Positions 1-6,145 of a DNA stretch of 6,586 nt are shown here, one piece after another; the first letter of the stretch is position 1, and each line of letters begins with the position of its first letter. The translations under genes and the position numbers were made by a program. The DNA comes from an uncultured Ruminococcus sp. (GTDB lineage: Bacteria > Bacillota > Clostridia > Oscillospirales > Acutalibacteraceae), in the NCBI GenBank assembly GCA_902783815.1, contig CACZSM010000306.1, positions 1 to 6,586 on the forward strand, read 5' to 3'. Below the pieces are notes generated by a model. The model was not told the origin of the DNA and searched no databases. It worked only from the letters and a program-made list of their open reading frames with translations.

Positions 1-111
1 ACTGCGCCGGCATCGAAGATGCGTTGTGTGCGCAGCACCATCGTCAGCTTTGCTGACATGGAGAAATTACCTGACACTTTAAAAATTATGTATGTTAATG
101 GCTATAGTTGA
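1..111 (+). CDS. Competing reading: C-terminal tail of an unidentified protein, partial at 5' edge
   Basis: Frame 1 is open from the window edge for 36 codons to TGA at 109-111. It ends in a protein-like stretch with alternating charged and hydrophobic residues (…ADMEKLPDTLKIMYVNGYS). I cannot identify the product. The RCVRSTIVS part loosely recalls the strand motif of LytTR DNA-binding domains, but the usual continuation after the NG is absent, so I do not call it that. Against coding: 36 open codons are easily reached by chance, Leu is TTA twice whereas neighbouring genes favour CTT and CTG, and the same bases fold into strong hairpins. This entry and the non-coding RNA entry are alternatives and are unlikely both to be true. 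Confidence 0.22.
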   Translation, partial: TAPASKMRCVRSTIVSFADMEKLPDTLKIMYVNGYS

Positions 112-141
112 GTTCCAGAAGCTATGTAGGAGAAACATTGA

Positions 142-170
142 CAGCGGCGGCACGCCGCCTGGGTTGATTT
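142..170 (+). terminator. Candidate intrinsic terminator of whatever lies upstream
   Basis: GGCGG (146-150) pairs with CCGCC (155-159) around a CACG loop. CA (142-143) can add two pairs with TG (160-161) if GC at 144-145 bulges out. The following bases (GGTTGATTTTG) are T-rich but interrupted, so termination would be modest. The position, between the upstream material and the promoter of the helicase gene, fits a terminator. Confidence 0.35.
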
Positions 171-192
171 TGGGAGAGATTTGTTGTAAAAT
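164..192 (+). promoter_or_regulatory. Candidate sigma-A promoter for the helicase-led operon
   Basis: TTGATT at 164-169 (four of six matches to the -35 consensus) and TAAAAT at 187-192 (five of six matches to the -10) are separated by 17 bases, the optimal spacing. Transcription would start near 199, leaving a short leader of about 23 bases before the TTG start at 223. A perfect TTGACA at 138-143 has no acceptable -10 at 16 to 18 bases and is a weaker choice. The -35 lies in the T-rich stretch just after the GC-rich hairpin, so terminator and promoter abut. Confidence 0.5.
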
Positions 193-211
193 AGTAGGTG
201 AAAAAGAAATT

Positions 212-220
212 GAGAGGAAG
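212..220 (+). promoter_or_regulatory. Ribosome binding site that decides the TTG start of the helicase gene
   Basis: GAGAGGAAG lies just upstream of TTG at 223, with GAGAGG ending five bases before it. An in-frame TGA at 211-213 rules out any earlier start, and the first in-frame ATG (307) would remove half of the helicase Q motif, so TTG is the best choice. The TTG at 229 would be 11 bases from the core and is less likely. Confidence 0.65.
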
Positions 221-222
221 TA

Positions 223-2607
223 TTGACTTTGGAGGAATATATATATCAGGATATAGCTGCGTGGCGCAGACAGATAATCGAAAATGAGTTTTCGGAGCTG
301 AATGAAATGCAGCAGCAGGCTGTCTATACAGTCAGCGGACCGCTGCTGGTATTTGCCGGAGCAGGAAGCGGAAAAACTACGGTATTAGTAAACCGAATAG
401 CAAATATACTGCGTTGGGGAAGCGCTTATGAAACAGACAGAGTATTTGGTGAGTACGACAGCGAAGAGTTGGAGATAATAAGAAGATCTGCCGAGAATAA
501 GGAAAAACTTCCGGATGAGCTTGCGCAAAGATTATCTGTAGGTGCTCCTGCGCCGTGGAGGATACTTGCAATTACCTTCACGAATAAGGCAGCCGGAGAA
601 CTCAGGGAAAGGATCTGTAACAAAGTCGGAAATGCAGGTATGGATATATGGGCATCGACATTTCATGCTGCCTGCGGAAGGATCCTGAGAAAAAATGCCT
701 ATATGATAGGCTACAGCGAGCATTTTACTGTATATGACGGTGACGACCAGAAAAGAATAATCAAGGAATGTCTGAAAACACTGCAAATAGACGAAAAGAT
801 GATATCATCGCGCGCTTGTATGAGTGAGATATCGAATGCAAAGGATAATCTGATGACTCCTGATGACTTTATGAATAATGCCGGAAATGACAGCAGACTT
901 GTTTCCATAGCAAAGGTTTATAAGCTCTATCAGGACAGGCTTGTGAGAGCTGATGCAATGGATTTTGACGATATGATCTTCAATACAGTTGTTCTGCTGA
1001 GGGATAACCCGGAGGTACTCGGAAAATACAGCAACCAGTTCAAATATATAATGGTAGATGAATACCAGGACACCAACAGTGCGCAGTATGAGCTTGTCAG
1101 ACTTCTTGCAAGCACACACGGAAATCTATGTGTTGTCGGAGATGATGACCAGAGCATATACAGTTTCCGTGGAGCGACGGTAAGGAATATACTTGAATTT
1201 GAAAAGGACTTTCCGGATTCAAGTGTAATAAAGCTGGAACAGAATTACCGTTCGACAAAGACGATACTTTCAGCGGCGAATGCAGTAATAAGCAATAACA
1301 GTGCGCGTAAGGTAAAGACACTCTGGACAAGTAATGATACGGGTGTGATGATAACGCGCTATAATGCCTCAGATGAGCGAGATGAAAGCAGTTTTATAGC
1401 AGACACCATTACAGAAAGTGTTGAGAAGGGCGGAAAATACTCTGATTTTGCAGTGCTTTACAGGATGAATTCACAGTCGCAGACGATAGAGCGAGCGCTT
1501 GTGCGTTCAGCGATACCCTACCGTGTAATAGGCGGCAGACGCTTCTATGAGCGTCGTGAGATCAGGGATATGATAGCATACCTCAGTGTTATAAGTAATC
1601 ACAGTGATGATAACAGACTGAAAAGGATAATCAATATCCCGAAACGAGGGATAGGTGATAAGACAGTATCTCAGCTTGAAGAGATAGGCAGTATGCTTGG
1701 ACAGAGTATGTATGAAACGGCGAAGAGTTGTGAGGAATTTGAGGTACTGATAAAAAGCCGAGAAAAGCTGCTGGATTTTTGCAGGCTGGTAGATGATATG
1801 ACTCATGAGCTTGAGGTAGGAAATCCGATATCAGAAATGTACAGCAAGCTGGTCGAAAGAATCGAATATGTATCATTTATACTCCATGAAAGTGATCACG
1901 GTGATGAGGCAGTGGAGAATATACGCGAACTTAAATCAAGTATAATGCGATATGAAAATGAAAATCCGGATAATGCGACATTACAGGGATTTCTGGAAGA
2001 GGTGTCGCTGCTTACGGATATAGACAGCTTCAATAATGATGATGAGGATGACCGTGTTGTACTGATGACACTGCACTCCGCAAAAGGACTCGAATTCAAT
2101 AAGGTATTCATACCGGGAATGGAGGAAAATACATTTCCGAGCTATATGGCGCAGATGTCCGATAGTGAAATGCAGGAGGAAAGAAGACTTGCGTATGTCG
2201 GAATAACAAGAGCAAAAAAACAGCTTTATTTTATTACTTCAAAACAAAGGACACTTTTCGGAAAGACAAATTATAATCGTCCGTCGAGGTTCCTGTCCGA
2301 AATACCGATGGGACTTGTGGAAGAAAAGGAAAAGGAAAGACCCGTAAACTATATCAAGCCGGGTATAATGCAGAAAGAAAGAAAGGCTAATGATTTTGCT
2401 CAGAGCAAGTTGATATCGACCTCTCCTCAGAAGGGAAAGACGGATATAGATTTCCAGAGCGGAATGAGGGTACGCCATGCAAGATTTGGTGAAGGTATGA
2501 TACTGAGCGTAAGGAAAATGGCGAATGATACCCTGCTTGAAATAGCCTTTGATGAAGCCGGAACAAAAAAACTGATGGCAAATTATGCAAATCTTAGTGT
2601 GATCTGA
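223..2607 (+). CDS. pcrA: PcrA/UvrD-type ATP-dependent 3'-5' DNA helicase (superfamily 1A)
   Basis: This cytoplasmic ATP-driven helicase belongs to the family that unwinds DNA in nucleotide excision and mismatch repair, restrains recombination and clears stalled RNA polymerase. All signature motifs are visible in the 794 residues: Q motif (LNEMQQQAV, 26-34), Walker A AGAGSGKT (45-52), motif Ia ITFTNKAA (117-124), TFHA (146-149), Walker B VDEYQDTN (278-285), motif III GDDDQSIYSFRGA (306-318), motif IV QNYRST (340-345), motif V TLHSAKGLEF (616-625) and motif VI EERRLAYVGITRAKK (652-666). The C-terminus ends in a Tudor-like fold (G747 MRVRHARFGEGMI to about 790), which in PcrA contacts RNA polymerase. 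Residues about 64-113 form an acidic and charged insert that B. subtilis PcrA lacks; from memory it recurs in Ruminococcus-type homologues. The length is slightly above the usual 720-750, which the insert explains. The gene leads the array and starts with TTG. A Rep-like or UvrD name is possible, but the Tudor tail favours PcrA. Confidence 0.95.
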   Translation: MTLEEYIYQDIAAWRRQIIENEFSELNEMQQQAVYTVSGPLLVFAGAGSGKTTVLVNRIANILRWGSAYETDRVFGEYDSEELEIIRRSAENKEKLPDELAQRLSVGAPAPWRILAITFTNKAAGELRERICNKVGNAGMDIWASTFHAACGRILRKNAYMIGYSEHFTVYDGDDQKRIIKECLKTLQIDEKMISSRACMSEISNAKDNLMTPDDFMNNAGNDSRLVSIAKVYKLYQDRLVRADAMDFDDMIFNTVVLLRDNPEVLGKYSNQFKYIMVDEYQDTNSAQYELVRLLASTHGNLCVVGDDDQSIYSFRGATVRNILEFEKDFPDSSVIKLEQNYRSTKTILSAANAVISNNSARKVKTLWTSNDTGVMITRYNASDERDESSFIADTITESVEKGGKYSDFAVLYRMNSQSQTIERALVRSAIPYRVIGGRRFYERREIRDMIAYLSVISNHSDDNRLKRIINIPKRGIGDKTVSQLEEIGSMLGQSMYETAKSCEEFEVLIKSREKLLDFCRLVDDMTHELEVGNPISEMYSKLVERIEYVSFILHESDHGDEAVENIRELKSSIMRYENENPDNATLQGFLEEVSLLTDIDSFNNDDEDDRVVLMTLHSAKGLEFNKVFIPGMEENTFPSYMAQMSDSEMQEERRLAYVGITRAKKQLYFITSKQRTLFGKTNYNRPSRFLSEIPMGLVEEKEKERPVNYIKPGIMQKERKANDFAQSKLISTSPQKGKTDIDFQSGMRVRHARFGEGMILSVRKMANDTLLEIAFDEAGTKKLMANYANLSVI

Positions 2608-2622
2608 AATGGAGATGATCGT

Positions 2623-3582
2623 ATGCCTGCGGTAGTATCACATTACCTGTTAGCGGAAAGAGTTTATCCGATCATAAAGAAAAATATGCCGGAGCTTGAC
2701 CGTAATGCTTTTCTATGGGGTGCAAATGGTCCTGATATATTTTTTGCGCATCGCGCACTTGCTCCTTTGAACAAGTATAAAAGACTCAGCGGAGTGTCGC
2801 ATGAAATGCACAATAACAGAGCTGATGTTCTGCTGAATTATTTGTCTGAGTATGCGCAGGCGTACAGGAATAATATTGCTCTGAGTTATGCGATGGGCTT
2901 TGTAACTCATTATGCCTTTGACAGTCTTGCACATCCGTATATTGTGGACTACGCTGAAACTGCTGCTCAGGGTATGACTATCCATCTGCCGCTGATAGAC
3001 CGGGTACATGAACAGATAAAAAATGGTATAAAAATGAGCAGTGTGTATCATAATAAACTTGAGGGCTGTATAGATACTATTTTCCTGATGAGCGAAAAGC
3101 ATATACCGATACATAAATTCAGGATAGAATCCACCTGTCCGAAGGATAAAAAAGTATATACTGCCGCCGGAGAGGTTCTCAGTTCATATATAACAGAACG
3201 AGGTCTGAAGCCATATAAGGTTCCGTGTGAGGAGGTAGTCCGTGCGCAGACGGAATGGCGGAGATGTCTGTGGGTGCTGAATGATAAAAGGTCTTTAAAG
3301 CGTGGAATAATAAGGAATAGTGAAAAACTGCTGCACCTGCCGCCGCTTGTATCGGCGTTTTTCAGGAATGTTGATATTGAGTATTCAGAGGACTATCTGA
3401 ATTTCTCTCATAGGGAGTGGAAGGCGCCTGTCGATGGAACACCTCATTTTGAAAGTTTTTTTGATCTTGTAGATCAGTCACAGGAAAGGTCTGTGAAGTT
3501 GATAGAAAAGCTGCTTAGCGGACACAGATTAAATCATAGTGATTGTAAAGAAAGCTTTTCGGGAAAAGCTTTTGCAAGGTAG
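2623..3582 (+). CDS. Zinc-dependent phospholipase C family protein
   Basis: The 319-residue product resembles the Zn-dependent phospholipase C / alpha-toxin fold, which hydrolyses phospholipid head groups using three metal ions. Visible family features are SHYLLAERV with H7, the GANGPDIFF block with D38, H60 and H63, the FVTHYAFDSLAHPYI helix with H96, D100 and H104, then H129/E130 and H145/E147. These His and Asp positions are the likely zinc ligands. There is no signal peptide or membrane segment, so unlike the secreted toxins it is probably cytoplasmic, and its true substrate is unknown. Family members with this N-terminus are common in Clostridia and mostly uncharacterised. The start is ATG with GGAG (2611-2614) eight bases upstream, 15 bases after the helicase stop. 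The final codons overlap a perfect inverted repeat (3551-3572). The family call is fairly sure; the enzymatic activity is inferred. Confidence 0.8.
   Translation: MPAVVSHYLLAERVYPIIKKNMPELDRNAFLWGANGPDIFFAHRALAPLNKYKRLSGVSHEMHNNRADVLLNYLSEYAQAYRNNIALSYAMGFVTHYAFDSLAHPYIVDYAETAAQGMTIHLPLIDRVHEQIKNGIKMSSVYHNKLEGCIDTIFLMSEKHIPIHKFRIESTCPKDKKVYTAAGEVLSSYITERGLKPYKVPCEEVVRAQTEWRRCLWVLNDKRSLKRGIIRNSEKLLHLPPLVSAFFRNVDIEYSEDYLNFSHREWKAPVDGTPHFESFFDLVDQSQERSVKLIEKLLSGHRLNHSDCKESFSGKAFAR
3551..3572 (+). repeat. Perfect 10-bp inverted repeat at the 3' end of the phospholipase-like gene
   Basis: AAAGCTTTTC (3551-3560) and GAAAAGCTTT (3563-3572) are exact reverse complements separated by GG, so the RNA would form a nine- or ten-pair stem with a CGGG-type loop. 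A G-T pair (3550/3573) can extend it. It lies inside the last codons (ESFSGKAF) and ends nine bases before the mntP ribosome binding site. The T-run is only TTTT and lies mostly within the stem, so it is a poor terminator. It may act as an attenuator, a 3' stabiliser or a processing site, or it may be chance. Confidence 0.5.
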
Positions 3583-3590
3583 GGAATAAG

Positions 3591-4178
3591 ATGGAATGGA
3601 ATCTGATGTTTTTTGTAAACAGTATTCTTTTTGGAATAGCGCTTGCTATGGATGCTTTTTCAGTATCTGTAGCAAATGGACTTAACGAACCGGGAATGAG
3701 GGGCAGAAAGGTTGTCGGGATAGCTGGTACATTTGGTTTTTTTCAGCTTGCAATGCCCCTTGCAGGATGGTTTTTTGTACATACGATGGCAATGCTTTTT
3801 TCTGCATTTCAGCCGTTTATCCCCTGGATAGCGCTTATACTCCTGCTTTTCATCGGAGGTAAAATGCTCATAGAGGGTATAAGAGCTGATGCAAAGGAGG
3901 ATGAAGTAAGGCTTGGCAAGGGTACGCTTATTATACAGGGAGTCGCTACTTCAATAGATGCGCTGTCTGTCGGATTTACGATTGCAGAATATGATTTTCT
4001 TGCGGCAATTGTTGAATCTGCAATTATAGGTATCGTTACATTTGGTATCTGTATTGCAGGACTTAAACTTGGAAAGAAATTAGGGAACCGTCTTGCGGAA
4101 AAGGCTCAGATATTCGGCGGACTTATCCTTATTGGAATTGGTGCGGAGATATTTATAAAGGGAGTATTCTTTGCGTGA
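3591..4178 (+). CDS. mntP: Manganese efflux pump MntP
   Basis: MntP (formerly YebN, DUF204) is an inner-membrane exporter that removes Mn(II) and protects against manganese overload. The 195-residue protein has the two-repeat architecture of the family: the first repeat carries ALAMDAFSVSVANGL (17-31, D21) and the second GVATSIDALSVGF (117-129, D123). These paired Asp residues are the known functionally important positions. Six hydrophobic segments lie near 6-28, 41-62, 74-96, 112-132, 136-157 and 172-192, with a charged cytoplasmic loop at 98-110. The length matches the usual 185-195. The start is ATG with AGGG (3581-3584), which overlaps the upstream stop codon, six bases away; ATG at 3606 is a less likely alternative. 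It sits eight bases after the phospholipase-like gene. No yybP-ykoY manganese riboswitch fits in that gap, so it is probably expressed with the operon rather than by its own riboswitch. Confidence 0.93.
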   Translation: MEWNLMFFVNSILFGIALAMDAFSVSVANGLNEPGMRGRKVVGIAGTFGFFQLAMPLAGWFFVHTMAMLFSAFQPFIPWIALILLLFIGGKMLIEGIRADAKEDEVRLGKGTLIIQGVATSIDALSVGFTIAEYDFLAAIVESAIIGIVTFGICIAGLKLGKKLGNRLAEKAQIFGGLILIGIGAEIFIKGVFFA

Positions 4179-4190
4179 CAGGAGATAAAG

Positions 4191-5225
4191 ATGAAAATAC
4201 TTTTGGTGCTGACAGGCGGTACTATAGGGAGTGCCTGTAGTGATGGGATCATAGGAACAGACAGCAGCAGATGCCGCATAGCGGAGCTTTACAGGGAAAA
4301 ATACGGGGATGAGGTCAGCTTTGATATACGCTCCCCTGTGTATATACTTAGCGAAAACCTTAATGTTCATCATTGGGAGATACTGGTTAATTATATACTG
4401 TCGGAGGATATTTCCGGCTATGACGGAATTATAATAACTCATGGCAGTGATACGCTTGCCTATTCAAGCGCAATGCTTGCCTTTTGTCTTGGAGGTATTG
4501 GCAAGCCGGTTGTAATTACTGCTGCTGATAAGGTTCCGGATGACCCTGACAGCAATGCTCTGGATAATTTCAGGGCTGCGGTGAATATTATTTCCTATGC
4601 GGCAGATGAAATGAAACAGGGAGGCGGTGTTTACACTGTTTACCGCAATCATTCCAAAAAGGGAAGCGCAGAGGTATTCGTGCCGACAAGACTTGTAGAG
4701 GCGGACAGACTTTACGATAAATTTTCGGTATTCGGAGGTTCTCCGCTTGGTGTTGTATATGAGGATGGTAAGATCTGTTGTTTCGATGAAGGAAGCAGAA
4801 ATCTGCTTTACAGAATGGCAGAAAAAAGGACTGCATTGAATATCAGAAGTATTAGCTTTGAAAAGAGAGTATTGATGCTTCATCCTTATCCATCAATGGA
4901 TTATGAAAATATAATACCCGGAGAGGATATCGGAGCAGTGCTGCATATAACATATCATTCTTCTACGATAAGCGAGGATGCCGCAGTTCTTGCAGAGCGC
5001 TGCCGACAAAGAAATATCCCCCTGTTTCTTTGCTCATTCAAAAATGATATGAAGGCTGTTTATGATACAAGCAAAGTTATTATTGACATGGGTGCTGTTC
5101 CGCTTTATAATATCAGTAACGAGGCAGCTTATGCCAAGCTGCTTCTGGGAGTGAATCTTTATCCGGAGAATATTTGCGGATTTATGGATGATGAATTATA
5201 TTTTGAGTATTCGAAAGAGGTGTGA
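4191..5225 (+). CDS. Asparaginase/glutaminase-fold protein with an altered active site
   Basis: The 344-residue protein has the bacterial L-asparaginase fold, whose usual reaction is Asn to Asp plus ammonia. It opens with KILLVLTGGTIGS, placing the family nucleophile at T11, and has the second motif as THGSDTLAYSS (83-93) followed by GKPVVITAADKVPDDPDSN. S54 in LSENLN fits the substrate-binding serine. A C-terminal smaller domain runs from about 220, and there is no signal peptide, so it is cytoplasmic like type I enzymes. Odd points: the Thr of the canonical HGTDT motif is Ser86 (Asp87 is kept), the loop Tyr about ten residues after the nucleophile is Ile, and the catalytic Lys of the RxxK motif aligns with Glu170 (RLVE, 167-170). 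These alignments are from memory. The protein may hydrolyse another amide or be weakly active; GatD-like or cysteine-free amidase roles are alternatives. ATG has AGGAG (4180-4184) six bases upstream, 12 bases after mntP. Confidence 0.83.
   Translation: MKILLVLTGGTIGSACSDGIIGTDSSRCRIAELYREKYGDEVSFDIRSPVYILSENLNVHHWEILVNYILSEDISGYDGIIITHGSDTLAYSSAMLAFCLGGIGKPVVITAADKVPDDPDSNALDNFRAAVNIISYAADEMKQGGGVYTVYRNHSKKGSAEVFVPTRLVEADRLYDKFSVFGGSPLGVVYEDGKICCFDEGSRNLLYRMAEKRTALNIRSISFEKRVLMLHPYPSMDYENIIPGEDIGAVLHITYHSSTISEDAAVLAERCRQRNIPLFLCSFKNDMKAVYDTSKVIIDMGAVPLYNISNEAAYAKLLLGVNLYPENICGFMDDELYFEYSKEV
5121..5145 (+). repeat. Ten-pair hairpin inside the asparaginase-like gene
   Basis: GAGGCAGCTT (5121-5130) pairs with AAGCTGCTTC (5136-5145) with one G-T wobble around an ATGCC loop. 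No T-run follows, so it is not a terminator. It lies about 80 bases before the ABC ATPase gene and may be only a by-product of the coding sequence. Confidence 0.3.
5216..5220 (+). promoter_or_regulatory. Ribosome binding site that decides the start of the ABC ATPase gene
   Basis: AGAGG lies seven bases before ATG at 5228 but only one base before the in-frame GTG at 5222. ATG is therefore the better start, and it falls two bases after the upstream stop (TGA 5223-5225). The site is inside the last codons of the asparaginase-like gene, which suggests translational coupling. Confidence 0.6.
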
Positions 5226-5227
5226 AT

Positions 5228-6145
5228 ATGAAGATAGAGGTCAGTAATCTGACGAAAAATTTTGGAGATAAAGAGGTTCTGAGGGATATTTCCTTTGCCG
5301 CAGAAAGCGGAAAGGCTATAGGACTTCTCGGAAGAAACGGCGCAGGAAAAACTACTACCATTCGTATAATAATGGGAGTGTTCTACCAGGACAGCGGCTC
5401 TGTAACAATGGACGGCAAACCATTTGACAGGAATAGGGTAAGGATAGGCTACCTTCCGGAAGAAAGAGGTCTTTATCCTAAAAAGAAGATAAAGGAACAG
5501 CTGATATACTTTGGTATGCTCAGGGGACTTTCAAAGAATGACGCTGCAAAGGCTACGGTAAAATGGCTTGAAAGAATGGGCATGAGCGAATATGCGGAAA
5601 AAAAGCTGGAGACTCTCAGCAAGGGCAATCAGCAGAAAATACAGCTTGCCGTTACCTTGCTTTGTGACCCTCAGCTTATAATACTTGACGAACCGTTTTC
5701 CGGTCTTGATCCGGTAAATGCAATGCTGCTTAAGGATGTAATAAAGGAAATGATCGCCGGCGGTGCAGCAGTTATCTTTTCAAGTCACCAGATGAATTAC
5801 ATAGAGGAATTCTGTGATGATATCGTTATCCTCAACGGCGGAAAAATAGTGCTTGACGGTGCAATAACTGCGATAAAGAGAAGTTATCCGAGGAATAATA
5901 TTGAGATAAGCTCTGTGCAGTATAAAAGTATAGCTCCGTTTGTAATACAGCAGCTTGGAGATATTATTGAAAGCACTGATACTGATGACAGGAATTCACT
6001 TGTAAGAGTAAAGCTGAAAAAGCCTGAATATAAGGACAAGCTGTTTTCGGCAGTGTTTGAAAAAGGCTTTGATATTGACTGTTTTAAGGTCTGCGAGCCT
6101 GCGCTGAACGATATATTTGTTGAATATACGGAGGGCGGCATATGA
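5228..6145 (+). CDS. ABC transporter ATP-binding protein, NatA/YhaQ-like exporter type
   Basis: This 305-residue ATPase would power an ABC-2 exporter from the cytoplasmic side of the membrane. Motifs in order: Walker A GRNGAGKT (35-42), GYLPEERGLYP (74-84), signature LSKGNQQK (130-137), Walker B LIILDEP (150-156) with E155, D-loop SGLD (158-161) and switch His SSHQ (H187). From about 215 to the end is an extra domain of mixed strands and helices, matching the DUF4162-type tail common to NatA/YhaQ ATPases. The Q-loop Gln is replaced by Glu78, which from memory is usual in this subfamily. The closest characterised relatives export sodium or are linked to antibiotic or antimicrobial peptide resistance, but the substrate cannot be read from the ATPase. 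The ATG at 5228 is preferred over GTG at 5222 because of the ribosome binding site. Its stop overlaps the permease start by four bases (ATGA), so both are made together. Confidence 0.93.
   Translation: MKIEVSNLTKNFGDKEVLRDISFAAESGKAIGLLGRNGAGKTTTIRIIMGVFYQDSGSVTMDGKPFDRNRVRIGYLPEERGLYPKKKIKEQLIYFGMLRGLSKNDAAKATVKWLERMGMSEYAEKKLETLSKGNQQKIQLAVTLLCDPQLIILDEPFSGLDPVNAMLLKDVIKEMIAGGAAVIFSSHQMNYIEEFCDDIVILNGGKIVLDGAITAIKRSYPRNNIEISSVQYKSIAPFVIQQLGDIIESTDTDDRNSLVRVKLKKPEYKDKLFSAVFEKGFDIDCFKVCEPALNDIFVEYTEGGI
6130..6134 (+). promoter_or_regulatory. Strong ribosome binding site of the permease gene
   Basis: GGAGG lies seven bases before ATG at 6142, inside the last codons of the ATPase gene. It supports the ATGA overlap start and gives the permease its own strong ribosome entry. 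Confidence 0.75.

Larger units (their letters stand above)
1..170 (+). ncRNA. Possible 3' part of a structured non-coding RNA, cut by the window edge
   Basis: Two adjacent stem-loops fill the first 61 bases. In the first, CTGCGC (2-7) pairs perfectly with GCGCAG (30-35) and encloses GCATC (10-14) paired with GATGC (18-22) around a GAA loop. In the second, CCAT plus GTCAGC (38-41, 43-48) pairs with GCTGAC plus ATGG (52-61), giving ten base pairs with one bulged C at 42 and a TTT loop. An AT-rich stretch follows, and then a GC-rich hairpin (142-161) with Ts after it, which could be the RNA's terminator. I do not recognise an RNA family: it does not look like tmRNA, RNase P RNA, SRP RNA or a T-box. 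The plus strand is inferred only from the terminator-like end. The alternative is the tail of a protein gene in frame 1 (stop at 109-111), or chance structure. Confidence 0.3.

Noticed and set aside
138..143. Perfect TTGACA that could be a -35 box
   Set aside because: No acceptable -10 hexamer lies 16 to 18 bases downstream (GGGTTG and neighbours), so TTGATT/TAAAAT is the better promoter.
231..236. GGAGGA inside the first codons of the helicase gene as a second ribosome binding site
   Set aside because: No start codon follows at a useful distance in frame; the next in-frame ATG is at 307.
2713..3114. 133-codon open frame on the minus strand opposite the phospholipase-like gene
   Set aside because: Its product has no recognisable motif and it lies fully opposite a well-supported gene, so it is a shadow frame.
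3605..3780. Several runs of six or seven Ts in early mntP, possible terminator tails or slippage sites
   Set aside because: They are Phe codons of membrane helices. The nearest hairpin (3551-3572) is too far upstream to pair with them as a terminator, and the frame is intact.
4464..4883. 139-codon open frame on the minus strand opposite the asparaginase-like gene
   Set aside because: No family resemblance, low-complexity composition and complete overlap with a gene carrying clear motifs.
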